DNA from: Achatina immaculata
Taxonomy: Eukaryota > Mollusca > Gastropoda > Stylommatophora > Achatinidae
Reading direction: 5' to 3'
DNA length: 64,000 nucleotides
Assembly (NCBI GenBank): GCA_009760885.1
Contig: CM019691.1
Location: 28,829,314 to 28,893,313 of the forward strand
How positions within the stretch are numbered: the first letter of the stretch is position 1; each line of letters begins with the position of its first letter. The notes beneath the pieces were generated by a model, which was not told the origin of the DNA, did no database searches, and saw only the letters and a list, made by a program, of their open reading frames with translations. Positions 51,100 through 61,727 of the stretch are shown here, piece by piece. The position numbers and the translations under genes were made by a program.

Positions 51100-51391
51100 A
51101 TTATTTCTTAATATTGAAGAGGGCTGACTAGTAAAGCGGATTAAACAAAGAAAACTTAAATATTTTGGACACATTAAATGTCATGATAATCTAGAGAAGA
51201 CCGTCTTGGAAGGGTACATAATGGGAAAAAGAAAGAGAGGAAGACCAAGGTGAAGATGGCTGCAAGTCATAGTTGATAATCTGCAAATGGATGCATCAGC
51301 AGCAGGCCATCTTGCTCAGACAAGAGGTCTACAGAAGTGCTGTTATGGAGGCAAAGTTCCGCAAGTGATGTGCAAATGAATGAATGAATGA
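51100..51391 (+). mobile_element. (ATGA)n-tail-family LINE 3' end, first nested insertion
   Basis: A 12-bp duplication ATGGAATACCAT flanks it (51088-51099, 51392-51403). It starts within LNIEEG..LVKRIKQ and ends CAAATGAATGAATGAATGA. Confidence 0.92.
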
Positions 51392-51700
51392 ATGGAATAC
51401 CATCAAAGATTGTCAACATCATTAGGGACTTCTACAATGGATATGTTTGCACAGTCAACACAGAAGAAGGAATGAGTGAATGGTTCCAGAGTGAAACAGG
51501 AGTGAAACTATGATATATATTATCTCCCTTGCTTTTTGGAACTGCCATAGACTTCATAATGAAAAATTGCTGCATAGGTAAAACAGGCATTGATTGGGTA
51601 CATGAGTCCCAACTAGATGATATTGATTTTGCAGATGACATAATTCTTATCAAATGACAATGTGAAATCAATGCAAGAAAAAACAGATACCTTGTTATCA

Positions 51701-52805
51701 TCATAATCAGGTGCTGTGCCGACTGGCGTTGGCTATTATGCTTCTCCAGAGTACCCGATCCTTCATGCAGGCCATCAGTTCAGTTGGTGATCTCCTCTCA
51801 CACCATCCTGTCAGACTGTCCAGTATCATTTCTCTTGGTCTTCCTCTTGATCTTCTTCCTTCTATTTTTTCTGTTGTTATAATATTTTCAGTGCCCCCTC
51901 TTCTCATTGCATGTCCTATGAAAGTACATTGTCTCTCTCTTATCTTTTTGACAAGGTTTTTTTGTCTCTCCAGCTCTTCTCATACATTCTTCATTAGTTA
52001 TTTTTGCTGTCCAGGGGATTCGCAACATTCTTCTAATAAACCACATTTCTGCTGCTTCCAATGATTTTTGTGCAGACTTGCCTATTGTCCATGATTCACT
52101 TCCATATAACAAGATAGGTTCAATATAGCATTTTAGGACTCGTTTTCTAACATTCATTGATAAAGATGTGTTGGATAATATGTTTATCATTCTCTGAAAT
52201 GCATTCTTTGCTTGGCCTATTCTGTTCCTTATTTCTGTTCTGGATTTCCCATCTGAAGTTATTACTATTCCAAGGTATTTGAATTTCTGCACCTGCTTTA
52301 GAATGGTTCCGTTTAATTTAATACTGCATGCTGGTGGATTCTGTTTCTTAGATATAACCATAGTCTCTGTCTTTTTGATGTTCAAAGTAAGGCCTTTCTG
52401 TTCACTTTCTTTGGCGACTTTATCCAAGAGATTTTGCAGGTCTTGTTGGTTCTCAGCTATCAGTACTGTGTCGTCAGCATACCGAAGGTTGTTAATATTG
52501 TATCCTCCAATTTTTATGCCTGGTTCTGTGATGATTGCTCTTAGAATATTCTCGCTGTACAGAGAAAAAAGGTCTGGAGATAGTACACATCCTTGTCGCA
52601 CCCCTTGTTTTATAGGTTGATATTTTCCAATTCTATTTTCCACTCGAACTGCTGCTTCTTGCTGCCAGTATAGATGTTTTACAATCCTCAGGTCTTTGCT
52701 GTCTATATTGATGTCTTCAAGCATTTTAATAATTTCATTATGTTTCACCTTGTCAAATGCCTTGGTGTAATCAATGAAGCATAAGTAGAGCTCTTTCTGT
52801 TAGTG
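51701..52805 (-). mobile_element. RTE-like LINE with (GAT)n-type tail, second nested insertion
   Basis: A 13-bp duplication TACCTTGTTATCA flanks it (51688-51700, 52806-52818). The minus strand carries a 286-codon frame from 52748 with [67 protein letters not shown] and [16 protein letters not shown]. It is the best-preserved copy of the family also at 37232, but truncated at the 5' end (starts [16 protein letters not shown]). Confidence 0.93.
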
Positions 52806-53742
52806 TACCTTGTTATCACTGGCTAGTAAAATAGGACTTGAGTTAACAAGGAAAAAGCAAAAATAATGAAACTTCTCATTAATCAAGAAGGAAAAATATA
52901 CATAGAAGGAACAGCTATTGAAGAAGTAAACCAATTTGCATATCTTGGCAGCTACATAGACCAGGATGGTGACACCAGAAAGGAAGTTAGAATTTGAATT
53001 GCAAAAGCAGCATTGACGTTCAAGAATCTTGAGAACATATAGCATTCAAAAGTTATAAGCAAAAAAAAACAAGTTAAGATTATTCAATTCAAATGTAATA
53101 TCCACCCTCATTTATGCATGTGAAAGCTGGTAAACAACTAAAGAAATAGACAAGAAATTAGACTCTTTCGGAAACAAATGCCTCAGGAAAGTATTCGGTA
53201 TTAAGTTGGACGAATTCAAGAACAACATAGAGGAGATAATACAGATGAGAAAACAACAGCCTGTCTCATAGGTGATCAGAAAAAGAAGATGGATGTATGT
53301 CAGTCATGTGCTGAGAAGAAACAACCAGGGAATCCCAAAACAACATGTCAAGTGGAACACACAAGGCCGAAGAAAAAGAGGTAAACCACGCAAAACTCTA
53401 AAGAAGACATTGTTAAGAGAGGCCAGCTTAGTGTGAATAACATTCCTTGATGAGGTTGAAAAGCTTGCTGAAAATAGGAAATCTTGGCAATCTACCATGC
53501 GACCCTATGTGATGTTTAACAGCACGAGAAGAATGTAAGATTAAGGCACTGCACCTTTTTTTTTTCATTCAATAGATATTAAGTCCCAACAATTTGATTT
53601 CTTTGTTATCTATAGGAGCACAGACTTTAACAGGTTACATTTAAATATTGTTGACAATAAGTATGCTAAGTTTGTGAATTCTTTTTTTTTTTTTTTTAAT
53701 GTTGTTTTCATATTCTTAAAGCAAACATTTCAATTCAAGCAT

Positions 53743-53881
53743 GTTATGAAGACCTCAAAACCTTGATTTAAAACAGTAGTTACCAAAGTGAGAGGTGAGG
53801 TGCAGAAGATAAAATGCGAGCATATTATTATGAAGACCTCAAAACCTTGATTTAAAACAGTAGCTACCAAAGTGGGAGGTA
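53743..53881 (+). repeat. 85-bp tandem duplication
   Basis: TTATGAAGACCTCAAAACCT and the following TGATTTAAAACAGTAG and CTACCAAAGTG-type sequence occur at 53743 and again at 53828. Confidence 0.9.
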
Positions 53882-53929
53882 CATGAGTAGGTAAAAAGCA
53901 AAAACTATATGAACAGGTACAGTTCAAGT

Positions 53930-54120
53930 GATAACACCCAGGAAAAATGTATACGGCATATCGTTAACCATGGTATCCCTAGCAACAGACTCAGCCTAGC
54001 TAACAGGGGCCGGGGATCACTATAGTCCTCATAATGGTGGAATCTGCTGAAGATTTTCACATTTTCCTGTGTTTTAGCTCCATTCAGAGTCCACAAAAAA
54101 TAGCCACCGTAAGTATCTCC
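53930..54120 (-). mobile_element. SINE-like interspersed repeat, inverted copy
   Basis: The complement reads CACCATTATGAGGACTATAG, TTAGCTAGGCTGAGTCTGTT and GCTAGGGATACCATGG, matching the 8930-9030 region of the plus-strand copy. Confidence 0.5.
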
Positions 54121-54339
54121 ATACTTGACATGTTGATCTTCAGCACTATCACCACATTGTCCACAGTGAACATTTGCATACAGTTCCAGGAAGATGGAAC
54201 AGTAACATCAAATAACCAAGAGAATTTGTTGGTTAAGTTTGCTTTTGTAGCATAACAGAGTGGTAACAAAAAAAAAAAAAAAGCTAAACTCTGTATCGGA
54301 ACAAACACAAAAAAGTAAGCGGAGCACTTCCACAAAATG

Positions 54340-54583
54340 TCGGCATGGTTGGCTGAGTGGTTAGGTGCTCGGTCTTCTAATCTGGTACCACCACACCAAA
54401 AAGGCTCCAGAGTCCATCTAGACTCTTAAAAAATGGGCATCAGAGAAATCTGGGATGGTAAATCTGGCCAAGTGCGATACTGATCACATAACAGTTTCAT
54501 GTGCTGATGGTGTTGGAAAAATATGGGCCTAACACCTTATCCCCGGTATGCTTTAAAGGCATGAAAATGGGGGTTTTATCTTT
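54340..54583 (+). mobile_element. tRNA-derived SINE, complete, 244 bp
   Basis: A perfect 14-bp duplication ACTTCCACAAAATG flanks it (54326-54339, 54584-54597). The head GGTTGGCTGAGTGGTTAGG resembles the D-arm/box A of a class II (Leu/Ser-like) tRNA, but box B is damaged. The body (GAGAAATCTGGGATGGTAAA, ATGGGCCTAACACCTTATCC) matches the copies at 10735 and 29706. Confidence 0.92.
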
Positions 54584-55059
54584 ACTTCCACAAAATGCTT
54601 ATCAGGAAGAGATGAGCAGAGACTCGTTGAGTCAAAAAATCTATAGAAATAAAGTAAGAAGAATAAATATTGGAGAGAACCAAAAAAAAAAAACGGTTGA
54701 AGAACTTGTCCGTAGATGAGAAGATGCCATCTAAGAAGAGAATAAGAAAAGAAAAATAATAGAAAGTCCTAAGTAAGTGTTCCCATTTATGAACATGGGA
54801 GAAGCATTGCTTTCAATTTACACCAGGAAAAATATTTTATATATATGTATTTCTTCTGACCCCCGTGTGGTACCCGGGATCTGCAAAGAATAAGACCACT
54901 GTACCCTACCACGCATGATCGTAAAAGGCAACTAAGGAGGGTTCAGCATAGGGCCAGCAACCCTATCTGGTAAAAAACTATCAGACAGCTACAGAAACAA
55001 AAGCAAGGGAAAAAACAAATGCAGGTGGAAGGAGAAATGCTTATCAGGAAACTGAGCCC

Positions 55060-55912
55060 ATGAAGGTTGTGGATGAAAGCCAGCAACTGGAAGTCCCCAG
55101 CCCGACTGCAGACCTCCTGGAACCTAACAAGATGCAAATAGGCAGCTGTAATGTAAGAACACTTAACCAAACTGGAAAACTACCACAAACCATCAAGGAA
55201 ATGCACAGATACAAATTAGACATACTAGGAATACAAGAATCAAGATGGACAGGACAAGGCAGAAGGAAATTAACAACACAGCACACAGAAGATACAATAA
55301 TATGGTCAGGTAAAGAAGATCTTCATGAAGGAGGAGTAGCATTGATTATAACAAAAGAAGCATCAAGAGCATTGCTGAAATGGACCCCTATAAATGAGAG
55401 ATTATTATATGCACGGTTCAACTCAAGATTCACGAAGCTGTCTATTATAGTTTGTTATGCACCAACAGAAGCAGCTGAAGTGGAATTAAAAGATTTTTAC
55501 AACAGCCTCCAAGCCACAGTAGAATCAATACCCAAGCATGATATGCTGCTCATCTTGGGCGACTTCAATGCAAAAGTAGGTGAAGGAAATGAAGATAGAA
55601 GAAGAATCATGGGAAAAGAAGGAACCCGGAGAAATAAATGAAAATGGAGAAAAACTGTGCAGTTTCTGTGAAGAAAACATGATGACCATTGGAGGGACAA
55701 TTTTCCAACATAAAAACATCCATAAAGTGACTTGGAGGTCCCCTGATAAAACCACAGAAAACCAAATCAATCATATACTAATAAATAACAAGTGGAAACG
55801 GTCACTACAAGATGTGCAAGCAAGGAAAGGAGCAGATATAGGAAGTGATCACAACCTTCTGGTAGCAAAAATAAAACTAAAATTAAAGAAAGCCAAAATC
55901 GGAGAACACTGA
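55060..55912 (+). pseudogene. LINE AP-endonuclease domain, frameshifted
   Basis: The first frame (55060-55641) reads MKVVDESQQLE, then IGSCNVRTLNQTGKLPQ, LDILGIQESRWTGQG (catalytic Glu), VALIITKEAS, IIVCYAPTEAAEVE and LLILGDFNAKVGEG (Asp/Asn block). After a +1 shift near 55600 the second frame (to 55912) gives TTENQINHILINNKWK and GSDHNLLVAKIKLKLKK, the SDHxLV motif. All major endonuclease motifs are present, so the shift is the main visible defect here. Confidence 0.9.
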
Positions 55913-56073
55913 AAGATACATTTTGATACAGGAAAACTGAAAGACCAGCAAACAGGGAACGAATTCTCAATAGTACTTAAGAACCGCTTCAGTGTCTTAC
56001 AAGATGAAGCAGAAATGTCCATACTAGAGTTCAATAAAACGCTACAGGAAACAGCAAAAGAGGTGCTGGGATA

Positions 56074-56721
56074 TTGGAAACTGAGAAAAGAGGAATGGAT
56101 AACCAAGAACACATGGGAAAAGATAGAGCAAAGAAAAGAAATCAAGAAAAAATTACTGAACACCAAATCACAAAGGCTAAAAGACAAGTTTTAAGTAATT
56201 ATGCACAAAAAGACAAAGAAGTGACGGAATCATGCCGTCAAGATAAACGTCAGTACTATGACAACTTAGCAGAAGCAGCAGAGAAAGCAGCATATGCAAA
56301 TGACATGAAAACCATATACAAAATCACAAAGCAGATGACAGGTAACTTCAGCACAAGATGTGAGAGTGCAATAAGGACACTAAAGGGACAACTGGTCAGT
56401 GGAGAAAGAGAAAAAATTGAAAGATGGAGGGAACACTTTAACACCCTACTAAACAGAACACAAGCAGCACAAACAATAGACATACCTGAAGCAAACACGG
56501 AACTAAACATCAATACAGGACCAATAACAATAAGTGAAGTAAAGGAGGCAGTAAAGAAGCTAAAATTAGACAGGGCACCAGGTGAAGATGAAGTGACTGC
56601 TGAGATGTTGAAAGCAGATGAAACAGAAACACCAAAACAACTTTTTCCAGATATTACAACAAATTTAGGATCTAGAAAAAGCTCCAGAGGAGTGGAAAAC
56701 TGGTCTTATAGTAGAGGGTGA
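56074..56721 (+). pseudogene. LINE linker and start of reverse transcriptase
   Basis: A long basic, coiled-coil-like linker (METEKRGMDNQEHMGKDRAK onward) is followed by VSGEREKIERWREHFNTLLN and VKKLKLDRAPGEDEVTAEML, the first RT block. The beginning overlaps the end of the previous frame, where a shift occurs near 56190, and the frame is lost again near 56650. Confidence 0.82.
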
Positions 56722-58020
56722 CCTCAGAGATTGCGGGAACTGGAGAGGCATTACCCTCCTGCCGCTCACCAGTAAAGTATTTTGCAGAGTAATCATCAAC
56801 AGAATTGTACCAGCACTTGAAGGAAAACTTTGTAAAGAGCAGGCAGGATTTAGGAAAGGAAGATCATGCATAGACCACATATTTGTACTTAGACAAATAT
56901 TAGAATAGGCAAATGAGTGGCATAGCACAACATATGCATTATTTATAGATTTTGAGAAAGCCTTTGACAGTGTCAACAGAGATGCACTGTGGAAAATTCT
57001 AAGATGGCATGGCCTCCCCCATAAGATAGTTAATGTAATCAAAGCCCTATATGAGGGTTTTCAGTGCAAAGTGATGTGTGGAGAACATATCTCCAGCAGC
57101 TTTAGGGTACAAACAGGAGTGAAGCAGGGATGTGTACTATCACCAGCATTATTTATCTTGGCAATAGACTGGTTAATGAAGGAGGCAACATCAGACAAAC
57201 GCAGAGGATTACAATGGATCCTCAACACAGTGCTGGAGGACCTTGACTTTGCGGACGACATTTGTCTACTGTCAAGCAGCCACAAAGAAATGCAAGATAA
57301 AATAAACAAGCTGACTCAGAATGCAAACAACATAGGACTAAAGATCAACGTTGGAAAGACAAAGTTAATGAAGCAAAATGTGAACAATAGAAATGTACTC
57401 AGAGTAGATAGCAAGTTAGTGGAGGAAGTCAATGAATTTGTATACCTTGGCAGTAAAGTAGTACAAAATGGAGACAGCACAGAGGACATCAACAGCAGAC
57501 TTACTAGAGCAAACCAGGCTTTTGCAGTACTGCAGACTATATGGAAATCTAAAAAACTAAGCATGAATATGAAAATCAGGATATTTAAGAGTAATGTTCT
57601 AAGTGTACTACTCTATGGAAGTGAATGCTGGAAAATCACCAAAACCATAGAAAACAAGTTGAATTCTTTCCAGACTAAATGTTTACAAAGAATTAGACAA
57701 ATATTTTGGCCAAACACCATAAGAAATAACATCTTGTTGGCAGAGATGCAGATGAAGCCACTGACAGCAGTTATTGAGGAAAGACGCTGGCGATGGCTGG
57801 GATGTGTGCTCCGAATGACTAATAACTCACTACCAAAAACAGCACTAAGATGGACACCACAGGGGAACAGAAGTAAGGGTAGACCAAAAGAGACGTGGAG
57901 AAGAACAACAGAGAGGATGTTGAGCAATAGAGGGCTCACCTGGGCAAGAGCAGAAAAAAAGGCAAAGGACAGGCATTTGTGGAAAACCCTTTTGGAAGCC
58001 CCATGTGCCCTGGGCACTTA
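56716..58020 (+). pseudogene. LINE reverse transcriptase core, one in-frame stop
   Basis: The frame reads GNWRGITLLPLTSKVFC, EQAGFRKGRSCIDHIFVLRQ, a TAG near 56907, [49 protein letters not shown] (FADD catalytic box), FVYLGSKVVQNGDS, LLYGSECWKI and WLGCVLRMTNNSLP, ending LLEAPCALGT. The part from 57071 is uninterrupted for 316 codons. Confidence 0.9.
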
Positions 58021-58094
58021 AGGTTCAGAGAGAGAGAGACTTCTTCTGAGAAACTGAATTTGTACTGACAAAGCATTAAGTGAAAAGGCATTAT

Positions 58095-58615
58095 GAGGTT
58101 ACCCTCCTTCTGCCAGATGAGTTAGGCAGGTAGTAGATGAAAAAAATATCTGCTAGATGAGTAACAGGCGGTGACTTGCTAGATGAGTAACAGGCGGTGA
58201 CTTGCTAGATGAGTTTATCAGGTGGTAGATATCTGCTAGATGATTTTATCAGGTGGTAGATATTTGCTAGATGAGTTTATCAAATGGTGGATGAAGAAAT
58301 ATCTGCTAGATGAGTTTATCAAGTGGTGGATGAAGAAATATCTGCTAGATGGGTTTGTTAGGTGGTAGGTATCTGCTAGATGAGTTTATCAGGTGGTAGA
58401 TATCTGTTAGATGAGTTTATCAAGTGGTGGATGAAGAAATATCTGCTAGATGGGTTTATCAGGTAATGGATATCTGTTAGATGAGTTTATCAAGTGGTGG
58501 ATGAAGAAATATCTGCTAGATGGGTTCATCAGGTGATAGATATCTGCTAGATCAGTTTATCAAGTGGTTGATGAAGAAATATCTGCTAAATGAGTTTATC
58601 AGGTGGTGGATGAAA
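58095..58615 (+). repeat. degenerate tandem repeat of about 36-50 bp
   Basis: Units of TATCTGCTAGATGAGTTTAT and CAGGTGGTAGATGAAGAAA alternate in longer and shorter forms, about 13 copies, starting shortly after the LINE end. Confidence 0.92.
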
Positions 58616-58968
58616 AAAATAGCCTCTTGATATTGAGATTAGCTGTGAATATTCAAGTAAACAGTGCAGATCACATCAGTTGCTGCCCACTGTCTCATGG
58701 AAGGTAAAGAGCTACAGAAAACCAAATGGGAAAAACCAAAGACTGCACAAGATGAAGTGACATGATCAACAATGGGTAGTGAATAAACTAAATATAAGAA
58801 ATAAAGTATAAACTGCATTTATCAAATTATTATACTATACAATGAACACTAATGGGTTTCCTTTTATATCAACACTTCAGTCTTCAGGAAGATTTTTATG
58901 CCAATGCTTTGGTGATGATTTTGAAAACAGACATCAGATTAGATGGAAGCAGATTATGGCAGGCTTAA

Positions 58969-60235
58969 TATGAGGGGTGATTGATAAGTTCTCAGCACAA
59001 GGTACAATGATTATTTGTGGAAAACTTTTTTTTGGTTATTTCTGAGCATAGTCCCTTTGTAAGTTTATACACTTAGTCCAGTGATTCTGGAGCATACGGA
59101 TCCCTTCTTTGTAAAAGTCAGCATCTTGTGCCAGTAGAAATTGGTCTACAGCATGAATGATGTCATCATCTGAAGCAAATTTGCGACCACTGAACTTCTT
59201 TTTGAGTTTGGTAAACAAGTAATAGTCCAAAGGGGCCAAATCTGGGGAATAAGGAAGATGTTCAAGAATCTGGAAGCCACATTCATGAATGGCAGCCATT
59301 ACCCCGCCAACTTGTGAACTGGAGAATTGTCTTGAAGAAAGATGACTCCTCTCATCAATTTCCCTCGATGCTTTTCATTCAGTGTGACCCGGGGTTGCTT
59401 CACAAGATTAGTGTAGTAGGCCCCAGTGACCATTCTGGCCTTTTGAAGATAGTCTACCAATAGCACACCTTCTGAATCCCACAAGTTGGAAGTCATAAAT
59501 TTGCCTGCAAATAGAACCACCCTTGCTTTCTTTGGAGGTGGTGATCCATGATGTTTCCACTGCTTTGACTGTTCTTTGGTTTCTGGTTGAAAATGATGAA
59601 CCCAAGTCTCATCCATAGTCACAAAGCTGAAGAAACTTTTCAGGATCTGCAGAAAAATGGCCAAGATTGTCTCTTGACATGTTGAGATGCTGTTGTTTGC
59701 GATCAGCTCCAAGAAGTTTCGGGACCCATCGAGCAGAGACCTTTGTCATTTGAAGATCATTGTGAATAATGGCATGAACATATTCCTGGGAGATGCCCAA
59801 CTCAGTAGCAGTGTACCGCTCAGTTAGTCATTGATCCTTCATTATCATGTCATGGATTCTGCCGGTGGTTACAATTCTTAGTCTTCCTGGACAGGATCAT
59901 CTTCCAGACTCTACCTTGAAAATTGAGCTGTCCATTTCTTCACTGTACTGTAAGAAGGGGCACTCTCTCCTATAGTCTCTACCATATCCTCATGGATCTC
60001 CTTCAGTGATAAGCCCTTGATGCAGAGGTAGCAAGTGACTGCTCAAAGAGAAATGTTATCCATTCTCAATTTCTGCCACCTCTTATCACTTCAGAAGCCA
60101 GTAAAAAAAAATTGGTTGCAGTTAATTTCTTGAAACTTGTGTTTAGTCTTACCTGATCTACAGATGCACCTAATGTCAACTGTGCATTTCAAGTATTTGT
60201 ACCTTATGCTGAGAACTTATCAATCACCCTTCATA
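58969..60235 (-). mobile_element. full-length mariner element, 1.27 kb, with damaged transposase
   Basis: Ends are TATGAGGGGTGATTGATAAG and, complemented, TATGAAGGGTGATTGATAAG, continuing TTCTCAGCA(C/T)AAGGTA: inverted repeats of about 34 bp with TA borders. Minus-strand blocks are QMTKVSARWVPKLLGADRKQ, TMDETWVHHFQPETKEQSK, VIFLQDNSPVHKLA and LPYSPDLAPLDYYLFTKLKK, giving Asp, Asp and Asp in the D,D34D arrangement. The frame is broken at 59299, near 59650 and upstream. Confidence 0.94.
59036..59800 (-). pseudogene. mariner transposase, three-frame remnant
   Basis: Three overlapping frames (59800-59609, 59712-59299, 59299-59036) carry the HTH-linked WVPKLL motif, DETW, QDNSPVH and YSPDLAPLDYYLF. 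All three catalytic aspartates are present; frameshifts, not active-site loss, disable it. The C-terminus ends NLQRDYAQK. Confidence 0.9.
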
Positions 60236-60369
60236 ACTTCCTGAAACGGTCACGTGAGGTACACTCCTCAAACACTTCCACTTCATAAGGATCATGTAAA
60301 CCCCACCCCCAAATGACAAGGCTAAAATAACATGTTCCAAGGAACATAATATAGGCCTTTGATTCACAG

Positions 60370-60660
60370 ACTTTGACATCTGTATGTGGATCTGGCCATG
60401 GCAGTTGTGCATGGTTATCTAATCTTGAAAAGCTTATGTGGGTCTCTAGTCATAACAGTTGTACACAGCTTTCTGCTCTTGACATTTTCATGTGGATCTC
60501 TGGCCATGACATTTATACATGGCTCTCTGACTGACAACTGTACACAGCTTTCTTATCTTGACATCAATACCTAGGTCTCTGGCCATGACAAATGTGCATG
60601 GCTCTCTGACCATGACAACTGCACTTGGGTTTTTGGCCATGACAACTGTACACATTAAAA
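60370..60660 (+). repeat. degenerate tandem repeat of about 57 bp
   Basis: TTGACAT, GTGGATCTCTGGCCATGACA and GTACACAGCTTTCT motifs recur about five times. Open frames over it are repeat artefacts. Confidence 0.82.
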
Positions 60661-61099
60661 ATCATAGATAAAAGTTTTGTTGGTTTTTTTGTGTGCAAAA
60701 CAATATGAAGATGCCCAAGATAGAGTGGATGGAGAGACTGTTTCTGAATATGCATACCTGCAAGATAATACTGATAGTATTAGGTGTGAATTAATATCTG
60801 TCTTGTGTTATACAGCAGTAAACATTACCTAGAAGTAAACTCCTTCAGTAATTTCTGAGAACAAAAGTAAAGAAAAAATAAAAACAGGAACATATGTACT
60901 ATTATTATGTATTTTATAAATGAAAGAAAAGAAATCATATATATATATATATGTAAGTCCCATAGCATTTGGATGTTGTAGGTGTGTGAAGTGTTAGCGC
61001 CTTCATATTTCTAGGCCACTGTAGCATTTGAGGCAGGGATGCCAGTACCTCACCTCTGTGCCTTTGCTTTCCTAGGGAAAGCCCAGGTACCCATTTTTG

Positions 61100-61655
61100 G
61101 AGTCTGAGATACCAGAAATGAGGGAAATTAAAATGGTAACATCTATCGCTCTTCAGAAAATAAAACAACAAAAGAAGCTGTGGAGAGGAACAGGCAGAAC
61201 TACAAAAATAAGATTCTTAAGGGTATGCATCTTTTCCTTAGCAACAGATGTATGTGAGACCTGGACACTTAACAAAACAGCTGAGAAACACATAAATGCC
61301 TTTGAATGTAAATGCTACAAAAAGAGTCCTTCAAATATCATGGACACAAAAAAGAACAAAATATCCATACTACAAGAGTTTAATAGTGAAGAAGGTTGGC
61401 TAGTAAAGAAGATTAAACAGAGAAAACTTAAAGTATTTTGGACATATTAAATGTCATGAGCATTTAGAGAAGAGTATTTGAAGGGTATATAATGGGAAAA
61501 AGAAAGAGAAGACCAAGGCGAAGATGCAATAAGTCATCGTTGATGATCTGAGAATGGATGCATCAGCAGCAAGGCATCTTGATTACTGCCAAGAGGCCTA
61601 CATGAGAGCTGTTAGGGAGGCAAAGTTCCAAAAGGGACACGCAAATGACTTACTG
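61100..61655 (+). mobile_element. (ATGA)n-family LINE fragment between short direct repeats
   Basis: Frames read REIKMVTSIALQKIKQQKKL, TKIRFLRVCIFSLATDVCET and ISILQEFNSEEGWLVKKIKQ, ending GGGACACGCAAATGA. About 65 bp (CACCTC... TTTCCTAGGGAAAGCCC) is found on both sides, at 61036-61100 and 61662-61727. Confidence 0.82.
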
Positions 61656-61727
61656 ACTGGGGTGCCAGCACCTCACCTTGCTGCCTTTGTATTCCTAGGG
61701 AAAGCCCATGTACTAATTTTTTTTAGG

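Larger units (their letters stand above)
50817..53545 (+). mobile_element. LINE of the TGATGTTTAACGGC-ending family, carrying two nested LINEs
   Basis: The outer element reads NWRGVTLLSVVLKVFCKVIL, QAGFRKGRSCFDQIFTLRII, FIDFKKAFDSIHRDSLWRIL and RIYGIP, then after the first insert SKIVNIIRDFYNGYVCTVN and DDIDFADDIILIK, then after the second insert EGTAIEEVNQFAYLGSYIDQ and GRRKRGKPRKTLKKTLLRE. It ends ATGTGATGTTTAACAGCACG. The intact order confirms that both interruptions are later insertions. Stops and frameshifts make it inactive. Confidence 0.9.
54860..58040 (+). mobile_element. nearly full-length RTE-type LINE, 3.18 kb
   Basis: A 9-bp duplication TTCTTCTGA flanks it (54851-54859, 58041-58049). 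It has an AP-type endonuclease followed by a reverse transcriptase and ends CACTTAAGGTTCAGAGAGAG. Length and layout fit RTE-clade LINEs, which encode one endonuclease-RT protein. At least four frame changes and one in-frame stop inactivate it. Truncated relatives lie at 9261..10522 and 38950..39640. Confidence 0.93.

Noticed and set aside
51888..52748. 286-codon frame as a host gene
   Set aside because: It has YADD reverse-transcriptase motifs and lies within TSD-bounded LINE 51701..52805.
54340..54420. Functional tRNA gene
   Set aside because: Only the 5' half looks tRNA-like; there is no acceptor-stem closure and box B is damaged. The TSDs show it is a SINE.
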